From positions 21,008,172-21,072,171 of the forward strand of contig CM055191.1 of NCBI GenBank assembly GCA_029224185.1: a DNA stretch of 64,000 nucleotides, given 5' to 3'. Source of the stretch: Karalla daura (Eukaryota > Chordata > Actinopteri > Chaetodontiformes > Leiognathidae). Below, piece by piece: positions 44,701-54,302 of the stretch (positions are counted from its first letter, which is position 1; every line of letters starts with the position of its first letter). A model generated the notes under the pieces. It searched no databases and was not told the origin of the DNA. It was given only the letters and a program-made list of their open reading frames with translations. Both the position numbers and the translations under genes were made by a program.

Positions 44701-47418
44701 AAGACTGGATGTAAGTGCATCGTCACCCGTTTCTGTTTCAGGGAGGTGTACCACACCAAACGCATGCAGCACGTCATTTGCGTGAAGTGGTCGCAGGACA
44801 ACAAATACATCCTGAGCGGCTCCGACGAAATGAACATTCGGCTCTGGAAGGCCAACGCCGCCGAGAAGCTGGGAGCGGTGAGTGTCCTCCTCCTCCTCCT
44901 CCTCCTCTTCTTCCTCCCCATCTTTCAGCTGCACTTTTGGGGCCTCATGTCCAAGGCATCCCGCAGTACCAGCCATACACTTGTCAGGAGCCCGGGGATG
45001 CGTGCCTCCCTCCGCTCTCCCACCTGCTCTTGTTTAATGAGCTAGCTGCACTCTTGGACCCCGTGGCCCCCGGGCCCCCACCTCGGCAGGGTGCGGAGCG
45101 GGCAGCGGTGGCCAGGAGCGGCCGCTGCCAAGTGCCCTGACGGATGCTGACTTAGGGTAGAATCACTCTGGGTAAGTACAATGTACCGGTTGGCACCGGC
45201 CAGGCCCGTGCCAGGTGGAGGTCCAGAAAACTCCCGGGGCCCGAGCAGCAGCTTGACAGCCGGCCAGCAGAAAGATCCGGCTCCCCAGGGCCCGACCCCC
45301 CCCACCTCCCCTACCTCCCCTCCCCCTGACGTTTAAGATCTTGTTTAGCGAGCGTCACGTGTTTTCTGTCTTTTTTTCCCCCTGTATTGCGACGATAAAG
45401 GCTGCGTTAGCAGAACGCGGTGGCCCTAATGTCATGTTCTGCTCGGCTGTCACATAAAGTTCCCTCAAAGTGCTGGGAAGTGTTCCAGTGCCCCAAATCC
45501 AAGTTATGGCTGAATATAAAAAAAATCCCAGGCATCTCATGCGCCATCTCCGCAGCCATCTTTCATTCCTAATCGGATTCACTCTTGCTTATTCCCCTAA
45601 TGCGGCTCCGGAGTGGAAAATTGGCCCGCTTTTGGCACTTGTTTCACTGTCACGGTGTAAGGGGAGATTTATTCGCGAGCGTTGCACTTAAAGAGATCAG
45701 ACAAGGGCTGCTCCTATCAGCAGTTTGAATCGGCCAATCACTTAAAGCGGCCCACTCCGGGCATAATGAAGCATTAACAATCAAGTTGTACGGGAAGGGT
45801 CTTTAATTATCAAGGAACGCTGAAACGCTGAATCGAGGCTTCGTCCGTATCTGAAGGCATCGCGTGGGACCGATCGGGGGAGTTCTCCATCAGCTGCTAA
45901 GCATCATTTTTGTTTTTTTTTTCCAAACTCCTCGTCATTTTGCAGCCGTGGCCTTTGGTCTTCCCTGTAAACTCATCTCCCTGCACTTCAGATCGAGACC
46001 TCGCAGGCCTGGTCTTGCGCGCCAACCGAAAAGTTAGAAGCGGTCGGCCCGACCGAGCAGGCGACCCTGGATCCAACAGGATCGGTGTCTAAACGGCTCC
46101 TCCACAACAAATTGAATCGGAGGCAAATCGTTGCTTTCAATTAGAATAAAAGCCCGGCAGGAGGGCCGCCTCGGCCAACACCGGTCCAAGTGGTTTTTAC
46201 GAGGCAGGCCGGGGAGGGGGGGGGGGGGGGGTGGGGGCGGGGACGCCGTCCAGCCGGTGTCTTTACTTTGTTTTTTCCTTAACGGACATTGATTGGGTTT
46301 TGAGCGAGCGCCGTGTCCAGTGCCGGAGCCATTCACAGCCAGACGCTGGAGCTTTCCCATGGCTGGTGTGCGCCTTCTCCAAATGTCACTACACATCGGG
46401 AGGCAGGGAAAGCATGTGACCTTTATTTGAAAGGCACTCACACTGGCATCATGTTTCTAACCGGCAGCCATGTTGCCCCCCCCCCCCCCCTCTCTCTCTC
46501 GGCTCGACGAGGGATTCTCCATCGAGTTCTCGGTGCCTCCCCGGTCCTCCTCGTTCTCTCCCCCTCACCTGCCTCTGTGATGTTCTCTCCTCACGTCCAT
46601 CTCGCCCTCTCCTCCTCCCCCTCCTCCCGTCTAGCTGGCGCCCAGAGAGAAGGCGGCCATCAACTACAATCAGAAGCTGAAGGAGAAGTTCCAGCACCAC
46701 CCGCAGATCAGACGCATCGCTCACCACCGGCATCTGCCCAAGAGCATCTACCACCAGAAGCAGGAGCTGCGGGTCATGAAGGAGGCCCGGCGCAGGAAGT
46801 ACGTGCTCCTCTCTGTAGATCGGGCCGGTGCACTCCGGGGATGGTCCCTGTAGAGGTGATGGGGAGTTGGGCTGCTGCCAGGCCAGGTCAGGTCAGGCTG
46901 GGCTGGGCCAGCTCTGACCCCTGCAGCCGCACCAGCCTAATGGAAAATCGTCACGGATGGGACTGGCCTCCCTGTGACACACTCTCAACAGGCCTTACAT
47001 ACTCATTTGCGGCGCGTGCGGCGGATTGATCGTCCCAGATTTGCCCTGCCATCCGGTGATTCATGGCTCGGCCCGCCACCTCTCTCTCTCTCTCTCTCTC
47101 CTCTTTTCCTTTTCTAAATTAACCAGCAGCATGGGCACACGTCAGGCGCGCGTCGGGCCCGTGAATGATTTACCATCCGCGCTCCATGCATTATTTTCTA
47201 GGGACGTCCGGGCAGCCGGGTGACGTCGGCCTTAGGTCAACGATGGCATATTCAGCGCAGGCTCTCTGTATCTGGCCCGCGCCGTCCTCAGTCAGTCAGT
47301 CACGCCTCTTCCTCTTCTCGTGCCTTTCAGGGAGAAGAACGTCCGCAAGCACAGCAAACCCGGAGCCGTTCCCCTGGTGTCGGAGAAGGACAAGCACGTT
47401 GTCACCGTGGTCAAATAG
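42181..47418 (+). CDS. dcaf13: DDB1- and CUL4-associated factor 13 (WD40/Sof1), complete
   Basis: Eleven exons: 42181-42250, 42703-42902, 42997-43104, 43202-43291, 43396-43551, 43689-43766, 43857-43939, 44087-44251, 44742-44877, 46635-46798, 47331-47418. Total 1338 nt, 445 residues, the same length as human DCAF13. The N-terminus MKVKVLSRNPDDYVRETK is conserved. WD40 repeats occupy about 60-360 (LDGHRDGVNCMAKH, LSGSCDGEVKVWNL, IQAHEGFVRG-type, VGDDKTVKQWKM, VSASFDKTIRIF, LSGSDEMNIRLWKA). The C-terminal Sof1 domain at about 363-445 is basic and helical (EKAAINYNQKLKEKFQHHP, HRHLPKSIYHQKQE, MKEARRRKE). The yeast relative Sof1 is part of the small-subunit processome for 18S rRNA. In vertebrates the protein is nucleolar and also described as a CUL4-DDB1 substrate receptor. 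Expression is probably driven from the shared promoter with slc25a32. All phases close exactly, so the model is secure. Confidence 0.98.
42251..42702 (+). other. dcaf13: dcaf13 intron 1 with repeat fragment
   Basis: 452-base intron. The piece at about 42510-42600 (GGAAGCTTTAATCGTTATTA, then AAAATTGTACAAGTACAG) resembles the teleost repeat type that reads GCTTTATTGTCATTATACA. It is probably a decayed insertion. Confidence 0.55.
44252..44741 (+). other. dcaf13: dcaf13 intron 8 with long GT tract near the acceptor
   Basis: 490-base intron. The GT tract at 44629-44697 leaves only 44 bases up to the acceptor ttctgtttcag. Confidence 0.9.
44629..44697. repeat. (GT)34 microsatellite
   Basis: Pure GT tract in dcaf13 intron 8, ending 45 bases before the next exon. 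Confidence 0.98.
44878..46634 (+). other. dcaf13: dcaf13 intron 9, possible conserved non-coding DNA
   Basis: 1.76 kb, far longer than the other dcaf13 introns (93-532 bases). The part at about 45360-46190 is complex, without simple repeats, and has TTAATTATCAAGG- and CAATCACTTAAAG-like blocks of the kind seen in enhancers. G- and C-runs occur at 46215-46232 and 46479-46490. No coding exon was recognised. Confidence 0.6.
46799..47330 (+). other. dcaf13: dcaf13 intron 10
   Basis: 532-base intron with a CT tract near 47082-47102. Nothing else was recognised. Confidence 0.9.
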
Positions 47419-47630
47419 ACTGGGGGTGGGGGGGGGCTGGAAGGAGGAGGAGCGCCGCACGGAGGAGCCGAGGGGCGGACTGCCGGAGAGGAGGTCGCAC
47501 CGGCCACCTTCGGCCTCTTCTCGCCTACTTCTCACAGCGTTCGACTGTTTTGCCACCACGGGGAGAGCTGGGAACCACCTCAGCCTCTTTTGGGGTGGAG
47601 TGACAGACTGTGGACACATCCAGGACATGT

Positions 47631-47636
47631 ATTAAA
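47631..47636 (+). terminator. dcaf13: dcaf13 polyadenylation signal ATTAAA
   Basis: ATTAAA 213 bases past the TAG at 47416-47418. T-rich sequence follows at 47658-47684. It is the commonest variant of AATAAA. An AATAAA at 48140-48145 would be a later alternative. Confidence 0.6.
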
Positions 47637-47640
47637 GCGT

Positions 47641-49809
47641 TGTTTTCATGTCTGTTCTTTTTTTTTTTTATCCTTTTTTTTTTAACATTGAGTTTGAATT
47701 AAGAAATATGCTCCAGAAAAACTTCCAGAGCTTACGTGACGGCTGCCAAACTAAACAGGCTTCTGACAGAGCTCCGTCATAGCCTCAGGCCCACTGTATT
47801 CACAACACTCGTCTATCCTTACTTCCCGATACGTGACGGAAGATGAGCCTACCATAGGAGGAAATGGGGGTCAAGTTCAAACCGTTCCTCACCTGTCCAA
47901 CCCGACCCCCACTCGTCGCTCATTCAAGGAAATGCTCCCAAGTAATTGTTTTCTACTTTATTTGCTGTTGGCGTTAACCCAGAGACAAGTTTGGACTTAC
48001 CAACAAAGAGCAATAGAAATTGTGTTTTCCTTTCGTTCTGTAATATCTACTTATCTACTACCCAGGGAAAAGTAGTCAGGGGACATTCTTCCTTCAAAAC
48101 ATGTACGATCCCCTGCTTGATTGCATTGATGTGTATTTATAATAAAGTTGCTACTGCCGATTGGGAAGAACTTGTATATTTGTCGCGGCATGCCACTGCT
48201 AAGGTGCTGATTCGCTTACGGCCCTAACGAGGTAAAGGCTCTATCCTCTTAATGTAGTCCTTCAAATCCTATCAGCGCTACAGCCTTACACAGAGCTGTG
48301 CCCGGAGGAAGGTCCAAGGACCGGGAGACACCCGGGAGGGGCTCGGACCTGAAGTGGCTGAGCTCAAGAATAAAAGGTTTGATGGATGACCGATGCGCCC
48401 AGGTCAAAGCGCCGGTGCAAAGATAAACCAATAGTTCAATAAAATGAAATGTGCGAGCTGGACTCGTTCCGCCTTTGGATTCTGAGCCAAATGGTTTGAA
48501 ATACGGCCGCAGCAGGTAATTATTTCCATGGCGGACTGCTGTAACAGCTGCTTGCTCTGACGCTCGGGATATTGGTGGGAGCTCAGAAAAGATGAGAAGC
48601 CATGTGATCGTTCACTGTGCAGTCCCTCAGCGCTGCTGGCAGGCCCGGTGCAGCTGAGCTGCCCGGGCCTCATTTCCCTCCATTCATCATCACATTTCCC
48701 ACATCAGCTGGCCACACAGCCGGTGTGCGCTGAATCACAACAGGACTGACCGGAAACCTCCGCCACACCTGCACCAACGCTCACTGTCACTAGTCATACT
48801 CAGTATTTATCCTCCCACCTCACAGACCCCCTCCCCCACTGCCACACTGCTCATGATCTGCTTATGAAATATGCAGCAGGGCTGCTCCAGTCCAGATCCA
48901 GATCCAGATCCAGATCCAGATCCAGCTCCAGCTCCAGCAGTTCCAACCCCAGATCCAGTTGTTGCAGATGCAGCTGCAGCTGGAACTATTTGAGCTGGAG
49001 TTGCAGCTCTAGCTCAGGCTGCAGGTCCACATCCAGCTCTAAGTCCATATCTTGGTCCAAATCCAGGTCCAGCTCCTGCAGCTCCATCTCCAGCTGCAGA
49101 AGCTCCAGTGGCTCTAGCTGCAGGCCACGCTCCATCATCAGCTGCGTGTCCTGGTCCACCTCCAGCTGTAGATGCAGTTGCAACCCCAGCTGCAGATATG
49201 CAGCTCCAGCTCCAGCTGCAGAGATGCAGCTCCAGCTCCAGCTGCAGCACTGACTCCGCCCCGGGTTTTCCGGGCCGCTGTCTGCCTGCTGTCAATGAAC
49301 ATCCAGCGTCCTTTTCTCCTACGTGTTTCCATCGCTCCGCCTCTTATTCCTATCTGGCTCTCCCCCCTCCTCCTCACCCACCCCCCCTCTCTCACTCTCT
49401 CTCTCTCCCTCTATCTCTCTCCCTCTCTCATTGCATCCATTTTTGTGCATTTAAGAAATCTCCAAGAATCACCAAACCCGGAGGAAGGCGAGCTCCCCGG
49501 AGTGACAGAGGAGGGTTAAAGGACTCCGGAGGACCACGGGAGAGCCGCGTTTTTATTCCACCATGCGAGTGAAACCTCTCTGAAGGATGGCCGCGATGGG
49601 TTAGACAGGATTTAACATGACTGCACAATAAAAGGCAAGAGTTGCGCTCTCGATCCTCTGTATTTTTCTCTCTCCTACCGGCGGATGGATGTTGGGAATA
49701 CCCTGAAGGTTGTATCCTGCGGTGTGCGTGTGTGCGTGTGTGTGATCGGCAGCTATTTCTAACCTGCATTGTTTCTCTTTGAGACCTTTTTTTCCCCCCT
49801 CATGTGTAG
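47641..49809. other. intergenic region dcaf13 to rims2
   Basis: Contains a degenerate CTCCAG-type minisatellite (48885-49252), a CT-rich stretch (49380-49430) and, on its right side, the probable rims2 promoter and leader. No gene was recognised at 47700-48880. The start of rims2 transcription cannot be placed. Confidence 0.6.
48885..49252. repeat. degenerate hexanucleotide minisatellite (CAGATC / CAGCTC family)
   Basis: Begins with about six exact CCAGAT units, then drifts into CAGCTC, CAGCTG and CAGTTG variants for about 370 bases. Most periods are multiples of three, so reading frames stay open on both strands (Ser/Cys-rich one way, Gln/Leu/Glu-rich the other). That openness comes from the repeat and is not evidence of a protein. 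Confidence 0.9.
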
Positions 49810-49820
49810 ATGTGTAACCT

Positions 49821-49872
<52 letters not shown>

Positions 49873-49905
49873 CCTCTCCCCCTCTCCCTCTCTCCCTCTC
49901 TCTAA
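49810..49905 (+). promoter_or_regulatory. rims2: possible polyglutamine upstream ORF in the rims2 leader
   Basis: ATG-TGT-AAC-CTG, then sixteen CAG codons, then a Pro/Leu/Ser-rich end and TAA at 49903-49905: 31 codons. The ATG comes right after an acceptor-like stretch (tttttttcccccctcatgtgtag, split here as T-run, C-run and gtgtag). If this DNA is in the rims2 mRNA, the small frame lies about 190 bases upstream of the main start. It could also be unexpressed intergenic DNA. Confidence 0.35.
49822..49869 (+). repeat. (CAG)16 trinucleotide repeat
   Basis: Sixteen uninterrupted CAG units, followed by a CT-rich stretch to 49904. It lies about 225 bases upstream of the rims2 start codon. Confidence 0.98.
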
Positions 49906-50094
49906 GCCTGTAACAGTGGAAGAGGATGGAGGCTGTGCTGCTTGTTCTCGGGCTTGTCCCTGCAGCTCGCCGCGCATGATGTGCACCTGCACCCCGAGCC
50001 GTGGCAGCGTGCGACGCAGCGCGCGACCCGAGCCTCGGTCTGGTGTGTTCTTGACGCCGCCTGTCTCCCTCCCCTCAGCCACCGTGTGTAGAAG

Positions 50095-50255
50095 ATGTCT
50101 GCTCCCCGAGGGCCCCGGCCCGGCCCCGGCCCCTCCGCCGCCGAGCTGCCGGAGCTGCCGGACCTCAGCCACCTCACCGAGGAGGAGAGGAAGATCATCC
50201 TGGGGGTCATGGACCGACAGAAGAAGGAGGAGGCCAAGGAGCAGTCCATGCTGAA
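50095..50255 (+). CDS. rims2: RIM2 first coding exon (rest of gene outside window)
   Basis: ATG at 50095, with the donor CTGAA|gtaag after 50255; 161 nt, 53 codons plus two bases. The product begins MSAPRGPRPGPGPS and has ELPDLSHLTEEERKIILGVM, the first helix of the RIM Rab3-binding domain, then DRQKKEEAKEQSMLK. This matches the start of human RIMS2 as recalled (MSAP..., MPDLSHLTEEERKIIL, KKEEEKEQSVLK). RIM2 is a presynaptic active-zone scaffold that binds Rab3-GTP on vesicles, Munc13 and calcium channels. The zinc-finger, PDZ and C2 domains must lie beyond the right edge. An acceptor-like ccctcccctcag at 50078 suggests the exon begins at 50079, with 16 untranslated bases. The position after dcaf13, in the same orientation, agrees with human 8q22.3. 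Confidence 0.92.
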
Positions 50256-51147
50256 GTAAGAGCACGGGCGCCCCATCGCCTCCCTGCCGTGGTGTGTCAG
50301 TGCGTTAGTTAGTGTGGTGGATCATGTTGCCTTCTTGACATCCAAGCCACAGCTTATACAGTCGACTGCTGCTGCCCTCCTCCCTCCCGCTCCGATGGCG
50401 TGTGTGTGTGTATGTGAGTGTGTGTAAGGAGGGTGGTGGTGGTGGTGGTGGTGGTGGTGGTGGGGGTGTGGGGGGTATGCGTGTACAATGCGGCCTCTTT
50501 ACCCCCACTCTGCTGGGGATGGAGCTGGAGCTGGAGCTGGGGCTGGAGCCGCGGCCGCCATTTTCACGTCAAAAGCACGCCGAAATTGCTTAACCTTTCC
50601 CCACGAACGTCACCGAGATTACACAATGTGACACTGGAAGGATCATTTAAGGTGTCCTCTGCCGCTGTGTGTGTGTGATTTGAGCGTTAAACTCCGGGTC
50701 CGGCCCTCTGCTTCTCCCCCCTCCCCCCTCTCCCTCCCCTCCTCCTGTGTACAGATGTCGCTGGGAGCTGCTTCAGCACCACGGAGCTCTCCACTCCGGG
50801 CTTTTATTTTGTCACTTTTTAAGGTGGACCGGCCTCGTTCCCCGTCCACCTCTCGCCGTAAAACTCTGCTTTTTTTCTATGGAGCCGCGTTATTACACTC
50901 TGTGGCCTGAGCCCCGCTCGTAAAAAACAAAAAACACTCACTTGGTGTAACGTTGATTAAAAAATAGGTTTGACCTTCTTGGGTGCTAGCAAGTCCAACG
51001 AGAGGAGAGGGTCGGTGGCCTTAAATGTTTCCATCCTGTTGATTTTCTCGTAGTTCTTTTTTTTTTTGTTCCTTCGGAGATACACGTTTTTACTGCTGTC
51101 TTTGAACGCAGCATCCATGTGTTACTACTGCTGCGGCCTGCAGCATT

Positions 51148-51300
51148 ACAATCAGATTTATTGCCAGGTAGTTATACAACGTGGTCCCACAGCTACGAGG
51201 AATTTGTTGATTCGTACAGAAAACAGCCAGGGTGGACGGCATAAGTTAAAAGACAACTACATGTACACAAGAGTACACAGGACATGCAAAATGTACAGAT
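51148..51300 (+). mobile_element. decayed dispersed repeat (AATCAGATTTATTGCCAGG type)
   Basis: AATCAGATTTATTGCCAGGT, followed by a GAGGAATTTG block, GTACAGAAAACA and a run of ATGTACA/GTACACA pieces. It shares its block order with 21958-22140. A shorter, related opening (AATCAGATTATGGTCAGG and GTTATACAAC) reappears at about 51399. Confidence 0.5.
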
Positions 51301-51797
51301 GACACCGTGGGTGTATTTGCATTTAATTTGCGCGTGCATTGTATTCCACTGGATTATATTACTTCCGAGAAGACGTATATTATATTCAAGTCGTCCGAAT
51401 CAGATTATGGTCAGGCAGGGTTATACAACCTAGTTATATGGCTGCATGGCGACACAGAAGTGTGCAAGATGTGTGCTGCTGCCAGAGGCTTGGAGAGGCT
51501 TTCGAGCTGTGGACCCCCCCCTCCACCCCCCCACCCCCTTCCCTCCCCATCATCAGGTAAACATGTGCACCGAGGCTGCGCTCCTGATGGAGTGAGAAGT
51601 TGTGCAATCCCCACCTTGTGCTGCTGCATGATAAACATGACTCATGTACTCCAAGACACGGCTACCTCAGCCGCTGCGCTGCGTGCCGCGTGAATCACCC
51701 GGGCCTCTTCTGCCCTCTTTCCCCCCTCTTCCTACCCCTCCTCCACCTCCTTCTCCCCAATAGCTGGGTGTTTTCTTTTTTCCCTATTTCTCTCTCT

Positions 51798-51836
<39 letters not shown>

Positions 51837-52251
51837 TCTCTCTCTCTGTGAGGTAAAGGGGATTGTCAGTTTTAGTCACTCTTAGTCTGACGGTGATGTC
51901 AAAGCCTCGTCATGACTTAGCATGGGAGGAGGAGGCTGTTCTTTGCGAGGGACATGACTGACTGAGTGACTGACTGTCTCACCGTAATGTTAGATAACCC
52001 AGTCCGAACCCAGAGCCGCTCAAACGCAACCCGGCGTCGATGGGCGCCGTGTGGCAGAGCCGTGCTTCTCCTCCTGCGTGCCTCGGTTGCCCGGGTTGTT
52101 ATCTGCGGAAACAGCCGGCAAAAGACGCGGCGTTCAGCGCCGGCTGCCTCCATTTTGCAGTGTTTGAGAGCATCTGATATCCGGGAGAACCTCTTGACCC
52201 GCCCTTGACCTACCAGCAACGCTGATTTCAATACAGCGCAGGCTTCGGTCG

Positions 52252-52272
52252 CCCCCCCCCCCCCCCCCCCCC
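52252..52272. repeat. C21 homopolymer
   Basis: 21 consecutive C in the rims2 intron, followed by TTCGCC. Confidence 0.97.
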
Positions 52273-52668
52273 TTCGCCTTCTGCCTATACATGCAAGGTG
52301 ACTCATCATGAGTCATCAAAAGCGTAAATCCCCACGTTCTTTACCTCTGAGTCACACCAGCATAGCGTATCCTAAAGCGGCGTTAATGTGCTCAGCCCTG
52401 GCGAAGGTGCACGGCGGTGGATTAACTTGTCACCGGCTGGTTCAGAGCCTCTCCAGTCGGTGTCAGAAACAAACACCCACACTGCAACATGCGGGCCTTA
52501 TAGCCTGTGCATCCGCCCTGTCACAGTCACGGTCCCAATCCTGCAGCGGCTTAGATTGGCTTTTTTTTTTTTTTTTGAGGGGGGGGGGGTTTGGCAGTTT
52601 GAACATCGGAGTGTGTAATCTAATGGAGGGAATCCTGGGAGGATGGAGGGATGGAGAAGAGAGGGAGG

Positions 52669-52672
<4 letters not shown>

Positions 52673-52715
<43 letters not shown>
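52673..52715. repeat. (GA)n microsatellite
   Basis: About 21 GA units next to a GGGA-rich stretch. Confidence 0.96.
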
Positions 52716-52718
<3 letters not shown>

Positions 52719-54255
52719 CCTCCAGCTGCAGGGCTTGCCAACTTGCTGTCATCTCAGTGGAGGTGCCACAGAGAGCGTGGATGGGGATCCAGTGCTGCTG
52801 ACTCGCATGTAATTAGCCCCCCCCACCCCTCCCTCTCCTAGCCTGTGCAGTCTTAGCAGGCCCGGATAGGTGTGTGTCTGCATGGAGCAAAATGTGCTGC
52901 GCCAGGGACAATCCACTTCCTCCGGTCCTGCAGTCACAGATGCGTGTCCGGTTCACAAGCGGAACACTTCTGCATGCAACACCGCGTAGAGAGCCTGTGC
53001 TGTACTCCTTTAGACCCGAGCTGCTAGCTATGCTGGCTCGCTGTGTGTTTGAGCAGTACAGTAATGGCAATGGGACCCCGCCCCCGCCCTGCTGCCTGGT
53101 CACTGTATGTCCCACAGGCAGGCATCAGCTGCCTGGGCTGGGGGTGACCCACACACTGCCCAGGGCTACACTTCTCCTCCTCCCCCCCGCCCCGTTATTC
53201 TGGTCCCCAAGGGCTGCTCCTGCCTGGTGCTGAGCAGAGGAGAGAGAGGCAGGATGGGGTAGCGACGGTCCTCACCCCATTTCTGACTTGACACCTCTAC
53301 CCCTCTCTCGCTCAGTCACCCTTTCTGTTCCCGTCATTACCTGCATCGCTTTTCCACAGGCGTATGCTGCGTCTCCCTCTCACCACGAGAAAGATGGCAA
53401 AATGTTGACCTTTGGGTGACAAGCGCAATAATCGGGGTCATTTGGCTGTTTCCCTCCGTAAGGAGCCGATGAGAGCAGCATCCCAGCCCTGCTTCCCCAT
53501 GTCACAGTGTTTAACTCATGAATCGGAGGGACTGTGTCACTGGCTCAGCGACCTCCTTCCACATGCTAATTATACCGGCTGCCTCGTCGAAGGGACTCCC
53601 ACTGAGATGCAGCTATTCTGGGGCTCTGAGGTGGTGTCTGCGGCTCTGGCATCTGCGTGGGCACCCCCACTTTCTGATCGAATGACGTTCAAAAGTAAAA
53701 TCAACACATTCTTAAACACTACCTCCAGTTAACTCTCGCCAAGAGAGTCAAATTATTGTAGTGTCCCTTCAATTTTAGCCCTATTCTCTAGCTTTGTTTT
53801 GAATGTTACCTCGTTGCTATGTACACTATTACGCTGTAATATTTATAGCATTGCACCGGCGTAATACGCTGCACACTGACTGGTGACAGCTATGAGGATG
53901 CCCAGCGTAATCCGGTGTGAATTGACGATTTGAATCAAAATAATTCACTGTTCGAAATGTCATTATTAAAGTCGTCCATGTAAGTCAGAGTTAAAGGGAA
54001 CGACCCGGGAAGCCTCTTTCAGTGATCCTCATTCAAAATCAGCATGAGCATACCCTGACTGACCTGTCTGCTTACAGCCGAAGAATGATTTAATAAGCAT
54101 CATCTTTATGGTTAACATACAACAGCATGCTGGCAAGAGGTGCAGGGGGTTGGTGTGTGTGTGTGTGTTCGGCATGAAGAGCATTGACCTAGAATTAGCT
54201 TTGATTGATCACATCCCATTTCCTTTTTCTGTTACTCTCACCTCCCTTCCCCCAC

Positions 54256-54258
<3 letters not shown>

Positions 54259-54300
<42 letters not shown>
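54259..54300. repeat. (CA)n microsatellite
   Basis: About 20 CA units in the rims2 intron, one unit interrupted near 54297. Confidence 0.96.

Positions 54301-54302
<2 letters not shown>

Noticed and set aside
50305..50678. Pro- or Val/Gly-rich frames after rims2 exon 1
   Set aside because: Translation of a (GGT)n tract inside the rims2 intron.
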